Source: DASVRA01 sp036388855 (lineage in GTDB: Bacteria > Pseudomonadota > Alphaproteobacteria > Caulobacterales > Caulobacteraceae). From it: DNA of 64,000 nt. The stretch lies in assembly GCA_036388855.1 (NCBI GenBank), contig DASVRA010000033.1:1-64000 (forward strand), in the 5' to 3' direction. The position numbers were made by a program, and so were the translations under genes. Positions within the stretch are counted from its first letter, which is position 1. The number at the start of each line of letters is the position of its first letter. The notes beneath the pieces are model-generated. The model saw only the letters and a list, made by a program, of their open reading frames with translations, did no database searches and was not told the origin of the DNA. Below, one piece after another: positions 23,629 to 32,355 of this stretch.

Positions 23629-25833
23629 GTGACGGCCCCGGCGGCGAACGACGGTGCGGCCGGGTTCGGCGGACCGGGGGCCTGGCTTTTCACCTTCGCC
23701 GTCTTCTTCAGCGCCGCGCTGCTGTTCGCCGTCCAGCCTATGGCGGGCAAGCTGTTCCTGCCCCTGATGGGAGGATCGGCGGCGGCGTGGAACGCCAGCC
23801 TCACCTTCTTCCAGGGCGCGCTGCTGCTCGGATACCTTTACGCGCACCTGCTCCAGCGCATCGCGTCATTGCGGGCGCAGGCGGCCGCGCACCTGGCGGT
23901 GCTGGCCCTGGCGGGCCTCAGCCTGCCGCTCGGAGTGACCCGGCTGCTGGGGGAGCCTTGGGCGCAGGCGCCGATGGCGTGGCTGGTCGCGGCCATGGCC
24001 CTGACGCTGGGGGCGCCGTTCGCGGCGCTTTCGGCCACCGCCCCGCTGCTGCAGGCCTGGCTCGCCCGCGGCGGCGGCGCCACGGCCGGCGGGCGCGACG
24101 TCTACCGCCTCTACGCGGCCAGCAACCTGGGCAGCCTTCTGGCCTTGATCGCCTATCCGCTGCTGATCGAGCCGCTGGTGGGAGTGCGGGCGCAGACCGG
24201 GGCGTGGGGCGCCGCGTACGGCGGTTTTGTCCTGACGATGCTGGCGGTTGGAGCGCTTTGCTGGCGTTACGCCGCGCTCCCGCAAGCAGCGGCCGGACAG
24301 GCGGCTGGGGAGGTCTCCTGGCGGGAGCGGACCGCTTGGGTGCTGCTGGCGGCGGCGCCGTCGAGCCTGCTGCTCGGCGTCACTGCGCACATCACCGCCG
24401 ACGTCGCCTCGGCGCCGCTGTTTTGGGTTGTCCCGCTGGTCCTCTACCTCGCCACCTTCATCTACGCCTTCGGGCGCGGTGTGGCGCCGGAAGGCTGGGC
24501 TTTGAAGCTGCAGATCGCGGCGGTGGCGGCGGCGCTGATGTCGCTGGGGCCGATGACGTGGATCCTGCAGCTGCCGGTGCATCTCCTCGCCTTCTTCGTT
24601 TCGGCATTGGTCTGCCACCAGGCGCTGGTAGCGCGCCGTCCGCCCGAGGCGCGCCTGACCGAATTCTATCTCTTGGTGGCGCTGGGGGGCGTGCTGGGCG
24701 GCGCCTTCAACGCCTTCGCCGCGCCGGTGCTGTTCCACGAGGTGTGGGAGTATCCGCTGGTGCTGGCGCTGGCCTGCTTGGCGCGCCCCGGCGGCGGCAG
24801 GCTCGAGCCGCACCAGAAAGGCTGGCTCGCGGCCGGCATGCTCTGGCTGATCCCCCTGTTCATTCCAGGCTGGACCCTGCCCACCTGGGGCGCCTCGGCG
24901 CTGATGCTCACGCCGGCTGTGGTGGCGGCCATGCTCTGGCGCAAGCCTTTGGCGGTCACGCTGCTGTTCCTGGCGCTGGGCGCGGCGGCCATGGCGCGGG
25001 CGACGCGCGGCTATGACGACAACCGGCGCAGCTACTTCGGCGTGCTGCACATGAAGGAGGACTCCATTCCGGTGATCGGCCCGGTGCGCACCATGACCCA
25101 CGGCACCACCCTGCACGGGGTACAGGCGCTCAGCCCCGCGCAGCGCTGCCGGCCGATGAGCTACTATGCGCCCGAGGGGCTGATCGGGCGGGTGTTCGCT
25201 ACCGAGCAGGCGCGGCGGCCGCGGATGAACGTGGCGGTGGCGGGGCTGGGCGCGGGCTCGACGGCGACCTTCGTGCGGCCGGGCGACCGGATGCGGTTCT
25301 TCGAGATCGACCCGCTGGTGGTGAAGACCTCGTTCGATCCGAAGGTGTTCTCGTTCGTCAGCGATTGCGCGCGGGGGCCGGTGGACGTGGTGCTGGGGGA
25401 TGCGCGGCTGAAGCTGGCGCACGAGCCGGCGGGCAGCTTCGACCTGGTGCTGGCGGACGCCTTTTCCTCCGACGCCGTGCCGGCCCACCTGCTGACTGCC
25501 GAGGCGATCGCCGGCTACCTGCGCGCGGCCAAGCCGGACGGGCTGGTGCTGCTGCACCTATCCAACCGCAACCTGCGCCTGGCCGAGCCGGCGGCGGCGG
25601 CGGTGCGCAAGGCGGGCGGTTACGCGCTTTACGGCGAGTTCAACCCGGCCGCCGACGTGCATCCCTACGCGGTGGCCGGGCACGAGGTGATGATCGTGGC
25701 CCGCTCGCCGCGCGTGCTCGACGCCTATCGTGGGCGGCCGGGATGGGGGGAGGCGCCGGGCGGCGGGCGCGCCTGGACCGACGACTACACCAATGTGGTC
25801 GGGGCGGCGCTGGCCAAGATGCACTGGTTCTAG
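23629..25833 (+). CDS. multi-pass membrane protein fused to a spermidine synthase-like domain
   Basis: With a GTG start at 23629 the product has 734 residues; upstream in-frame codons overlap the divergent cinA-like gene. The first two thirds contain about 12-14 hydrophobic helices. The C-terminal third (from about residue 520) has the Rossmann fold of spermidine synthases: VAVAGLGAGSTATF, FFEIDPLV, DVVLGDARLKL, and DLVLADAFSSDAVPAHLL. Such fused proteins are widespread and often annotated as aminopropyltransferases, but several family members lack polyamine-binding residues. A substrate cannot be assigned. Its stop overlaps the ispDF stop on the other strand by four bases. Confidence 0.75.
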   Translation: MTAPAANDGAAGFGGPGAWLFTFAVFFSAALLFAVQPMAGKLFLPLMGGSAAAWNASLTFFQGALLLGYLYAHLLQRIASLRAQAAAHLAVLALAGLSLPLGVTRLLGEPWAQAPMAWLVAAMALTLGAPFAALSATAPLLQAWLARGGGATAGGRDVYRLYAASNLGSLLALIAYPLLIEPLVGVRAQTGAWGAAYGGFVLTMLAVGALCWRYAALPQAAAGQAAGEVSWRERTAWVLLAAAPSSLLLGVTAHITADVASAPLFWVVPLVLYLATFIYAFGRGVAPEGWALKLQIAAVAAALMSLGPMTWILQLPVHLLAFFVSALVCHQALVARRPPEARLTEFYLLVALGGVLGGAFNAFAAPVLFHEVWEYPLVLALACLARPGGGRLEPHQKGWLAAGMLWLIPLFIPGWTLPTWGASALMLTPAVVAAMLWRKPLAVTLLFLALGAAAMARATRGYDDNRRSYFGVLHMKEDSIPVIGPVRTMTHGTTLHGVQALSPAQRCRPMSYYAPEGLIGRVFATEQARRPRMNVAVAGLGAGSTATFVRPGDRMRFFEIDPLVVKTSFDPKVFSFVSDCARGPVDVVLGDARLKLAHEPAGSFDLVLADAFSSDAVPAHLLTAEAIAGYLRAAKPDGLVLLHLSNRNLRLAEPAAAAVRKAGGYALYGEFNPAADVHPYAVAGHEVMIVARSPRVLDAYRGRPGWGEAPGGGRAWTDDYTNVVGAALAKMHWF

Positions 25834-26966
25834 CGCGGGGCCTCGACGGCGACGATCGCCTGGGCCGCCACGCCCTCGCCCCTACCGATGAAACCGAGCC
25901 CCTCCGTGGTGGTGGCCTTCACGCTGACCCGGCTCGGGGGAAGGTCGAGGAGTTCGGCCAGGCTGGCGCGCATCGCCTCCCGGTGGGGACCGACCTTGGG
26001 CACCTCACAGATCAGGGTGATGTCGGCGTTCAGGACTTCGGCCCCTTGTGAGCGGATCAGCTGGAGGGCGTGGCGGACGAACCGGTCCGAGGCGGCGCCG
26101 CGCCATTGGGGGTCGGAGGGGGGGAAGTGCTGGCCGATATCGCCCGCGCCGATCGCGCCAAGGAGGGCGTCGGTGAGGGCGTGAAGACCAACGTCGGCGT
26201 CGGAGTGGCCGACGAGGCCGTGGCCGAGCGGGATGCGGACGCCGCAGAGCCAGACGGCATCGCCGGGGCCGAAGCGGTGAACGTCGAAGCCCTGGCCGAC
26301 GCGGGTGATGCGCTGGGCGCCGGCGAGGCGTTCGGCGAGCGCGAAGTCTTCGGCATAGGTCAGCTTCATCAGCATCGGATCGCCGGGGACGGTGGCGACG
26401 GCTCCGCCCGCGGCTTCGAGGACGGCGGCGTCGTCGGTGGGGTCGGCGCCGGGGTCAAGGCGGGCGAAGGCGTCGTGAATGGCGGGGAAACGAAACGCTT
26501 GCGGCGTCTGAACCCGTAGCAGGCCAGTTCGGTCGACGGGTCCGGAGCCGCCGGCGCGGCGGAGGGTGTCGGCCAGCGGCAGGACAGGAATGGCGCCGTC
26601 ATGGGTCTCCAGCGCCGCAAGCAGCGCCTTCACGACCGTTGAGCTGACGAACGGGCGCGCGGCGTCGTGGATGAGTACCGCCTCGATTTCGGCGGCGGAC
26701 AAGGCTGCCAGGCCGCCGCGGGAGGAGTCGGCGCGGCGGGCGCCACCCTCAACGACCCGCGCGCCCAAACCCTCGGCCGCCGCCGCGGCCCGTTGTTCTT
26801 CGCCCGGCGGCGAGACGATCACCAGCGTGTCGGCGCCGGCGGCCGCCAAGGCTTCGGCGGACCAGCGGAGCACGGGCTTGCCGCCAAGGAGGCGCCACTG
26901 CTTGGCCTCGCCGGGGCCGGCGCGTTGGCCCGAGCCGGCGGCGAGGATGACGGCGGCGAAGCGCAT
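25830..26966 (-). CDS. ispDF: bifunctional IspD/IspF, MEP isoprenoid pathway
   Basis: The 378-residue fusion carries an N-terminal 2-C-methyl-D-erythritol 4-phosphate cytidylyltransferase (residues 1-220; AAVILAAGSGQRAG, AVLIHDAARPFV, VQTPQAFR). The C-terminal part is MECDP synthase (about 222-378; GQGFDVHRFGPGD with metal Asp and His, LVGHSDADVGLHALTDALLGA, KATTTEGLGFIGR). It performs two non-consecutive steps of the MEP pathway. The fusion is common in alphaproteobacteria and some epsilonproteobacteria. It is divergent from ntrY. Confidence 0.96.
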   Translation of the reverse strand: MRFAAVILAAGSGQRAGPGEAKQWRLLGGKPVLRWSAEALAAAGADTLVIVSPPGEEQRAAAAAEGLGARVVEGGARRADSSRGGLAALSAAEIEAVLIHDAARPFVSSTVVKALLAALETHDGAIPVLPLADTLRRAGGSGPVDRTGLLRVQTPQAFRFPAIHDAFARLDPGADPTDDAAVLEAAGGAVATVPGDPMLMKLTYAEDFALAERLAGAQRITRVGQGFDVHRFGPGDAVWLCGVRIPLGHGLVGHSDADVGLHALTDALLGAIGAGDIGQHFPPSDPQWRGAASDRFVRHALQLIRSQGAEVLNADITLICEVPKVGPHREAMRASLAELLDLPPSRVSVKATTTEGLGFIGRGEGVAAQAIVAVEAPR

Positions 26967-27073
26967 GGCGGCTGTTTCGGGCGCCGGGCGGCCGCTGTCT
27001 ACCGGCGAGGGCTGACGCGCCGGGGCAACATGGGTGTTGAAATACGGGCACAGTGTTAGGTAATTTCCGGGCG
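26967..27073. promoter_or_regulatory. ispDF/ntrY divergent promoter region
   Basis: The two genes point away from each other across 107 bases, so both promoters should lie here. I see no confident sigma-factor boxes or palindrome. Confidence 0.4.
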
Positions 27074-29287
27074 ATGGACGCCTCCGCCGTCTCAGGCTTG
27101 AGCGCGCCGCGCCGGACGGGCGGGCGCGATGCCGCCATGCGCGGCCTGCTGGCGGCGGGCTATGTGCTGGCGGCGCTGCTGACGGCGGTGTGCGTCTACC
27201 TGGCGTCGCGGCCGCCGCAGTCGGGGCCGATCGGGCCGGCCAGCCAATCGATCCTCCTGCTGCTGCTGGCCAACTTGGCGCTGATCCTGGGCCTGGCGGC
27301 GGTGATCGGCTGGCGGGTGGTGCGGCTGGTGGGCGAGCGCCGGCGCGACGCGGGCGCGCGGCTGCACCTGAGGTTCGTCAGCCTGTTCGCGCTGGCCGCT
27401 GTGCTGCCGGCGATCGTGGTGGCGCTGTTCTTCGGGGTGCTTGTGACGCGCGGGCTGGAGAGCTGGTTCTCCAGCCGGGTGCGCACGGTGGTGGAAAATT
27501 CCGCCACCGTCGCCCGCTCCTACGTCAGTGAGCAGACGCGGACCATGTACGGCGACGTGTTGGCCATGGCCACCGACCTGAACCGGGCCGCGCCGCTGTT
27601 CCGTCAGCATCCAGTCAGCTACGGCCGCATCCTCGAGGGGCAGGCGGCCAACCGCTACTTCCTCGCCGCATATGTGGTCGACTCCGAAGGCCGGGTGCTG
27701 GCCAGCGCCGAGGCGCCGAGCGCGCCGCCATTCGTCGCCCCGCCGCCCTCGACGCTGAAGTCGGCTGCGGGCGGGGACGTGGTGATCCGGCCGTTCGAGC
27801 GAGCCGACCTGATGCGGGCGCTCTACAAGTTGGGGGGGTACCAGGACGCCTACCTCTACGTGGCGCGGCGGTTCGAGAAGGGCATCCTGAACCATCTGCG
27901 CTCGACCGAGGGGTCGCTGCTGGCCTACCGGGAGGCGGAGCAGAACCGGGGCAAGATCCAGTCGGTGTTCGCGCTGACCTACCTGGAGACGGTGCTGCTG
28001 GTGCTGGTCGGGGCGGTGTGGCTGGGGCTGCTTGCGGCGGGCGCGCTGTCGGGGCCGATCGCGCGGCTGGTGCAGGCGGCCGACCGTGTGGCGGGCGGGG
28101 ACCTGTCGGCCCGGGTGGCGATCGGGCGCGATCCAGAGGAGATCGCGGTGCTGTCGCGCGCCTTCAACCGCATGACTGGCGACCTGCAGGCGCAGCAAGG
28201 GGCGCTCAGGACGGCAAGCATCGAGGCCGAGGCGCGGCGGCAGTTCATCGAGACGGTGCTGTCGGGGGTGAGCGCCGGCGTGATCGGGCTCGACGGCGAG
28301 GGGCGGATATCCGCATGCAACCGGCAGGCGCTGGCGCTGTTGGGGCTCAAGGGAGACGCCACGGGGGTGCGGCTGGAGCAGGCGGCGCCGGAGCTGGCCT
28401 CCGTTGTGACCAAGGCACGGCGCAGCGGAGCGGCGGAGGAGGAGCTCGACCTGGATCGCGGCGGCGACGTGCGGCGCCTCAGGGTGCGGGCGAGCGGGGA
28501 GCCTGACGGACGGCTGGTGCTGACCTTCGACGACATCACCCGGCTGATGGCGGCGCAGCGCAACGCCGCCTGGAAGGACGTGGCGCGGCGGATCGCGCAC
28601 GAGATCAAGAACCCGCTCACCCCGATCCAGCTGTCGGCCGAGCGGCTGCGGCGCAAGTACCGGGGGCAGATCCAGGGCGACCTGGAGACCTTCGACCGCT
28701 GCACCGACACCATCATCCGCCAGGTCGGCGACATCGGCCGGATGGTGGACGAGTTCTCCGCCTTCGCGCGGATGCCGGCGCCGCGGTTCGCGCCGCACGA
28801 GGCGGGCGAGCTTTTGCGCGAGGCGGTGTTCGCGGCGCGCGTGGCCGCGCCCAACATCGCCGTCGAAGTGGCCGAGCCCGTGCCCCATGCGGAGGTGATG
28901 TGCGACGCGCGCATGGTCGGCCAGGCGCTGATCAACGTGCTGAAGAACGCCGCGGAGTCGGTGGCCGCGCGCATGGCCCAAGACGGGGCGCCGGGGCGGA
29001 TTACGGCCAGTTTGATGGCCGACGAGAGCGCGGTGCGGTTCGAAGTAGAGGATGACGGCCTCGGCCTGCCCGCCGCCGACCGCGAGCGGCTGACCGAGCC
29101 CTATGTGACCACGCGCGAAAAGGGCACGGGACTGGGACTCGCCATCGTCAAGCGCATCCTGGAGGACCACGGGGGCGAGCTGAAGCTGCTCGACGCGCGC
29201 GGGCGTAGGGGCGCGCTGGCGGTTCTGAGCTTCCCGCGCGTCCCAACGGCGGAAACGGCGGCCCGCGCCCGCGCGGCGGTGGCCTGA
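27074..29287 (+). CDS. ntrY: nitrogen-regulation-type sensor histidine kinase NtrY
   Basis: Starting at the ATG at 27074 gives 737 residues; an in-frame GTG at 27053 would add seven. The N-terminal region has two or three hydrophobic helices, then an extracytoplasmic sensor and another helix (YLETVLLVLVGAVWLGLLAAG). A HAMP, a PAS domain and a kinase core follow. The phosphoacceptor is His509 in RRIAHEIKNPLTP. The ATP-binding boxes are INVLKNAAES, EVEDDGLGLP and EKGTGLGLAIVKR. It phosphorylates NtrX and in alphaproteobacteria responds to redox, nitrogen or envelope cues. ntrX follows nine bases later. No ntrBC lies beside it. Confidence 0.93.
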   Translation: MDASAVSGLSAPRRTGGRDAAMRGLLAAGYVLAALLTAVCVYLASRPPQSGPIGPASQSILLLLLANLALILGLAAVIGWRVVRLVGERRRDAGARLHLRFVSLFALAAVLPAIVVALFFGVLVTRGLESWFSSRVRTVVENSATVARSYVSEQTRTMYGDVLAMATDLNRAAPLFRQHPVSYGRILEGQAANRYFLAAYVVDSEGRVLASAEAPSAPPFVAPPPSTLKSAAGGDVVIRPFERADLMRALYKLGGYQDAYLYVARRFEKGILNHLRSTEGSLLAYREAEQNRGKIQSVFALTYLETVLLVLVGAVWLGLLAAGALSGPIARLVQAADRVAGGDLSARVAIGRDPEEIAVLSRAFNRMTGDLQAQQGALRTASIEAEARRQFIETVLSGVSAGVIGLDGEGRISACNRQALALLGLKGDATGVRLEQAAPELASVVTKARRSGAAEEELDLDRGGDVRRLRVRASGEPDGRLVLTFDDITRLMAAQRNAAWKDVARRIAHEIKNPLTPIQLSAERLRRKYRGQIQGDLETFDRCTDTIIRQVGDIGRMVDEFSAFARMPAPRFAPHEAGELLREAVFAARVAAPNIAVEVAEPVPHAEVMCDARMVGQALINVLKNAAESVAARMAQDGAPGRITASLMADESAVRFEVEDDGLGLPAADRERLTEPYVTTREKGTGLGLAIVKRILEDHGGELKLLDARGRRGALAVLSFPRVPTAETAARARAAVA

Positions 29288-29296
29288 GGAGCATCC

Positions 29297-30694
29297 ATGG
29301 CGGCTGACATTCTCGTGGTCGACGACGAGGCGGATATCCGGGAGCTGGTCTCCGGTATCCTGACCGACGAAGGTTACTCGGTGCGCACGGCGGCCAATTC
29401 CGACCAGGCGCTGGCGGCGATCCGCGCGCGCAGACCGGTGCTCGCCCTACTCGACATCTGGATGCAGGGCGGGGGGCTGGACGGGCTCGAGCTGCTCGAC
29501 GTGGTCAAGGAGATGGACCCCGACCTGCCGGTGGTGATGATCTCCGGCCACGGCAACATCGAAACCGCGGTGAGCGCGATCAAGCGCGGGGCCTACGACT
29601 TCCTGGAAAAGCCGTTCAAGGCCGACCGGCTGCTGCTGGTGATCGAGCGCGCGCTGGAGACGGCGACCCTGCGACGGGAGAACCGGCGGCTGCGCGGCCA
29701 GACGCTGGCGACGGACGGGCTGATCGGGCGCTCGGCGGCGGCGCAGCAGCTGCGCCAACTGGTTGGGCGGATCGCGCCGGCCAACAGCCGGGTACTCATC
29801 TCCGGCCCGCCGGGCTCGGGCAAGGAGCTGGTGGCGCGGATGGTCCACGCCGCCAGCCACCGCGCCAAGGGCGAGTTCGTGGCCATCGCCGCGGCGGGGA
29901 TGACGCCGGAACGGGTCGACTCCGAGCTGTTCGGGGAGGAGGGCGAGGGCGGGCGGCCGCGCAAGATTGGCGTGTTCGAACGCGCGCACGGCGGGACGCT
30001 CTACCTCGACGAGGTTTGCGACATGCCGCTGGAGACGCAGGGGCGCATCCTGCGGGTGCTGGTGGACCAGCGCTTCCGGCGGGTCGGGGGGGACACCGAC
30101 GTGCAGGTGGACGTGCGGGTGATTTCCTCGACCTCGCGGGAATTGCGGGCGGAGATTGAGGAGGGGCGGTTCCGCGAGGATCTGTTCCACCGGCTCAACG
30201 TGGTGCCGCTGCGGGTACCCGGTTTGGCCGAGCGGCGCGAAGACATCGCCGAGCTGGTCGAGCACTTCATCACAGGTATCAGCGCCGCCTCGGGCCTGCC
30301 GCGCCGGATCCTGGCCGAGGACGCGGTGGCGACGCTGCAGGTGCACCCCTGGCCCGGCAATGTCCGTCAGCTGCGCAACAACATCGAGCGGCTGCTGATC
30401 CTGGCTGTAGGCGATCCGGCGGTGCCGATCACCGCCGAGATGCTGCCGGCGGAGGTTGCGTCTTCCGGCGCGGCGGGCTCAATCGGGGCGGAGCGGATCA
30501 TCGCCCTACCGCTGCGGGACGCGCGCGAGGTGTTCGAACGCGAATACCTGAACGCCCAGATCACCCGCTTCGGCGGCAACATCTCCCGCACCGCGGCCTT
30601 CATCGGCATGGAGCGGTCGGCCCTGCACCGTAAGCTGAAGTCGCTGGGCGTGGCCTCGGCGCGGCAGCTGGAGGAGGCCGAGGAGGCCGGATGA
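29297..30694 (+). CDS. ntrX: NtrX response regulator, AAA+ without GAFTGA loop
   Basis: The 465-residue protein has a receiver domain (acidic pair near 10, phosphoacceptor Asp53 in LLDIWMQ, Lys105), an AAA+ domain and a Fis-type HTH (RTAAFIGMERSALHRKLKSLG). Walker A is GPPGSGKE at 170-177 and Walker B GGTLYLDE at 232-239. Where NtrC-like activators carry the sigma-54-contacting GAFTGA loop, this protein has SELFGEEGEGGRPRKIG (209-225). That segment is shorter and has no GAFTGA. It may therefore regulate without classic sigma-54 activation. The stop overlaps dat by four bases. Confidence 0.93.
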   Translation: MAADILVVDDEADIRELVSGILTDEGYSVRTAANSDQALAAIRARRPVLALLDIWMQGGGLDGLELLDVVKEMDPDLPVVMISGHGNIETAVSAIKRGAYDFLEKPFKADRLLLVIERALETATLRRENRRLRGQTLATDGLIGRSAAAQQLRQLVGRIAPANSRVLISGPPGSGKELVARMVHAASHRAKGEFVAIAAAGMTPERVDSELFGEEGEGGRPRKIGVFERAHGGTLYLDEVCDMPLETQGRILRVLVDQRFRRVGGDTDVQVDVRVISSTSRELRAEIEEGRFREDLFHRLNVVPLRVPGLAERREDIAELVEHFITGISAASGLPRRILAEDAVATLQVHPWPGNVRQLRNNIERLLILAVGDPAVPITAEMLPAEVASSGAAGSIGAERIIALPLRDAREVFEREYLNAQITRFGGNISRTAAFIGMERSALHRKLKSLGVASARQLEEAEEAG

Positions 30695-31554
30695 GCCGCG
30701 TCGCCTATGTGAACGGGCGCTACGTTCCCCACGCCGACGCCCGCGTGCACATCGAGGATCGCGGCTACCAGTTCGCCGACGGGATCTACGAGGTCTGGGC
30801 GCTGCTGGACGGGCGGCTCGCCGAATGGGACGGGCACGCCGAACGGCTGGAGCGGAGCCTCTCCGAACTGCGCATCCGCCGCCCGATGGGGCGAGAGGCG
30901 CTCAGGGCGGTGCTGCGCGAGACCGTGCGCCAGAACCGGGTGCGCGACGGGCTGGTCTACATCCAGGTGACCCGGGGCCAGGCCCCGCGCGACCACGCCT
31001 TTCCGCTCCCCGAACCGGAGCCGTCGGTGGTGGTGACGGTCAAGCGGATCGACCTTGCCGCCGTGGAGGCGCGCGCCGCCAAGGGCGTGGCGGTGGTCAC
31101 CACCCCCGACGACCGCTGGGGCCGCTGCGACATCAAGACCGTGGGGCTGCTGTCGAACGTCCTGGCCAAGCAAAGGGCCAAGGCGGCGGGCGCCTTCGAA
31201 GCCTGGTTCGTGGACGACCTGGGGCTGGTGACCGAGGGCTCCTCGACCAATGCATGGATCGTGGACGCGGAGGGGGTGCTGCGGACGCGGGGCACCAACT
31301 GCAACATACTGCGGGGGGTGACGCGGCGGAGCTTGATCGAGGTGGCGCGGGCGAACGGGATCGAGGTGTCGGAGCGGCCGTTCTCGGTGGTGGACGCCAA
31401 GGCGGCGCGTGAAGCCTTCTTCACCTCGGCTTCCGCCTTCGTGATGCCGGTGGTGTCGGTGGACGGCGCCCCTATCGGCGACGGCGCGCCGGGTGAGACG
31501 ACACGGAAGCTGCGCCAGCTCTATCTCGACCGCGCGCGCAGGGAAGCGATTTAG
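30691..31554 (+). CDS. dat: D-amino acid aminotransferase (PLP fold type IV)
   Basis: The 287-residue class IV aminotransferase has the PLP lysine at Lys149 (RCDIKTVGLLSNVLAKQ). EGSSTNAWIV and the C-terminal AFFTSASAFVMPVVSVDG are characteristic of D-alanine/branched-chain class IV enzymes. It likely interconverts D-alanine or D-glutamate with 2-oxo acids in the cytosol; related 4-amino-4-deoxychorismate lyases and BCATs are alternatives. The ATGA overlap with ntrX implies translational coupling to the two-component operon. Confidence 0.88.
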   Translation: MSRVAYVNGRYVPHADARVHIEDRGYQFADGIYEVWALLDGRLAEWDGHAERLERSLSELRIRRPMGREALRAVLRETVRQNRVRDGLVYIQVTRGQAPRDHAFPLPEPEPSVVVTVKRIDLAAVEARAAKGVAVVTTPDDRWGRCDIKTVGLLSNVLAKQRAKAAGAFEAWFVDDLGLVTEGSSTNAWIVDAEGVLRTRGTNCNILRGVTRRSLIEVARANGIEVSERPFSVVDAKAAREAFFTSASAFVMPVVSVDGAPIGDGAPGETTRKLRQLYLDRARREAI

Positions 31555-31680
31555 GCCGCCCCTTGGTCGGCTCGACGCGGGCTTTTCCTGTCTCCCGAGT
31601 CATGACCCAGACTTAACTGGTCCCTCCCCCAGCTTCGCCATAGAGGACTTGCGCGGTCGCGAGGGCCGGGGAACCGATCG
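31555..31680. promoter_or_regulatory. gap between dat and the ABC pair
   Basis: The 126-base gap in an otherwise tight gene run may hold a promoter for the ABC genes. A TTAAC half-site near 31614 is seen once only, so no CtrA-type box can be called. No terminator is visible. Confidence 0.3.
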
Positions 31681-32355
31681 ATGAGCGACACCAGGATCCC
31701 GCCCGCGCCCCGGCTGCGCCTCGACGGCGTGTCCCGCCGTTACGGCCGCAAGGTCGTGCTCGATGGCGTCACCCACACCTTTCCGGGAGGCCTGACGCTG
31801 CTGACCGGGCCGAGCGGCGCGGGCAAGTCCACCCTGCTGCGGCTGTGCGCCACGGCGGAGAAACCCAGCGCCGGAACCATCGTCTGGGACGGCCTCCCCC
31901 TCGGCGGCGGCGGCCGCAAGGCCTTGCGCCGCGCCCTCGGCTACGCCCCCCAGGCGGTAGATCTGCCCGACCAGCTGACCGCACGGGAGTTCGGACTGCA
32001 CATCGCTGCGCTCAAGGGGCTGCGCGCGAGCGAGGCGGACAACCAGTTCCGCCTGATTCTCGACCAGGTCGGCCTCGGCGACGACGCCAACGGCCGGATT
32101 TCCACCTTCTCCGGCGGCATGCGCCGGCGGCTGATCTTCGCGCAGGCCCTGCTTGGATCGCCGCGGCTGCTGGCCCTAGACGAGCCCACCGCCGAGCTCG
32201 ACAGCGAGTCCCGCCTGCGCGTCGGCGCATTGATCGACAAGGCCGCGCAGACCGCGGTGGTGATCATGACCACCCACCTGTCCGACCGCGTCGCCGACGG
32301 CGCGGCCGCCGTGCTTCGGGTCGATGGCGGCAAGCTGACTCCGGTGCCCGCGTGA
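31681..32355 (+). CDS. ABC exporter ATP-binding subunit
   Basis: The 224-residue nucleotide-binding subunit has Walker A GPSGAGKST, Q-loop near APQAVDLP, signature TFSGGMRRRL, Walker B RLLALDEPTAELD and H-loop THLSD. Its organisation matches ABC-2 export systems. It overlaps the permease gene by GTGA. The pair sits between dat and hfq. It could export a lipid, peptide or drug; the substrate is unknown. Confidence 0.88.
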   Translation: MSDTRIPPAPRLRLDGVSRRYGRKVVLDGVTHTFPGGLTLLTGPSGAGKSTLLRLCATAEKPSAGTIVWDGLPLGGGGRKALRRALGYAPQAVDLPDQLTAREFGLHIAALKGLRASEADNQFRLILDQVGLGDDANGRISTFSGGMRRRLIFAQALLGSPRLLALDEPTAELDSESRLRVGALIDKAAQTAVVIMTTHLSDRVADGAAAVLRVDGGKLTPVPA

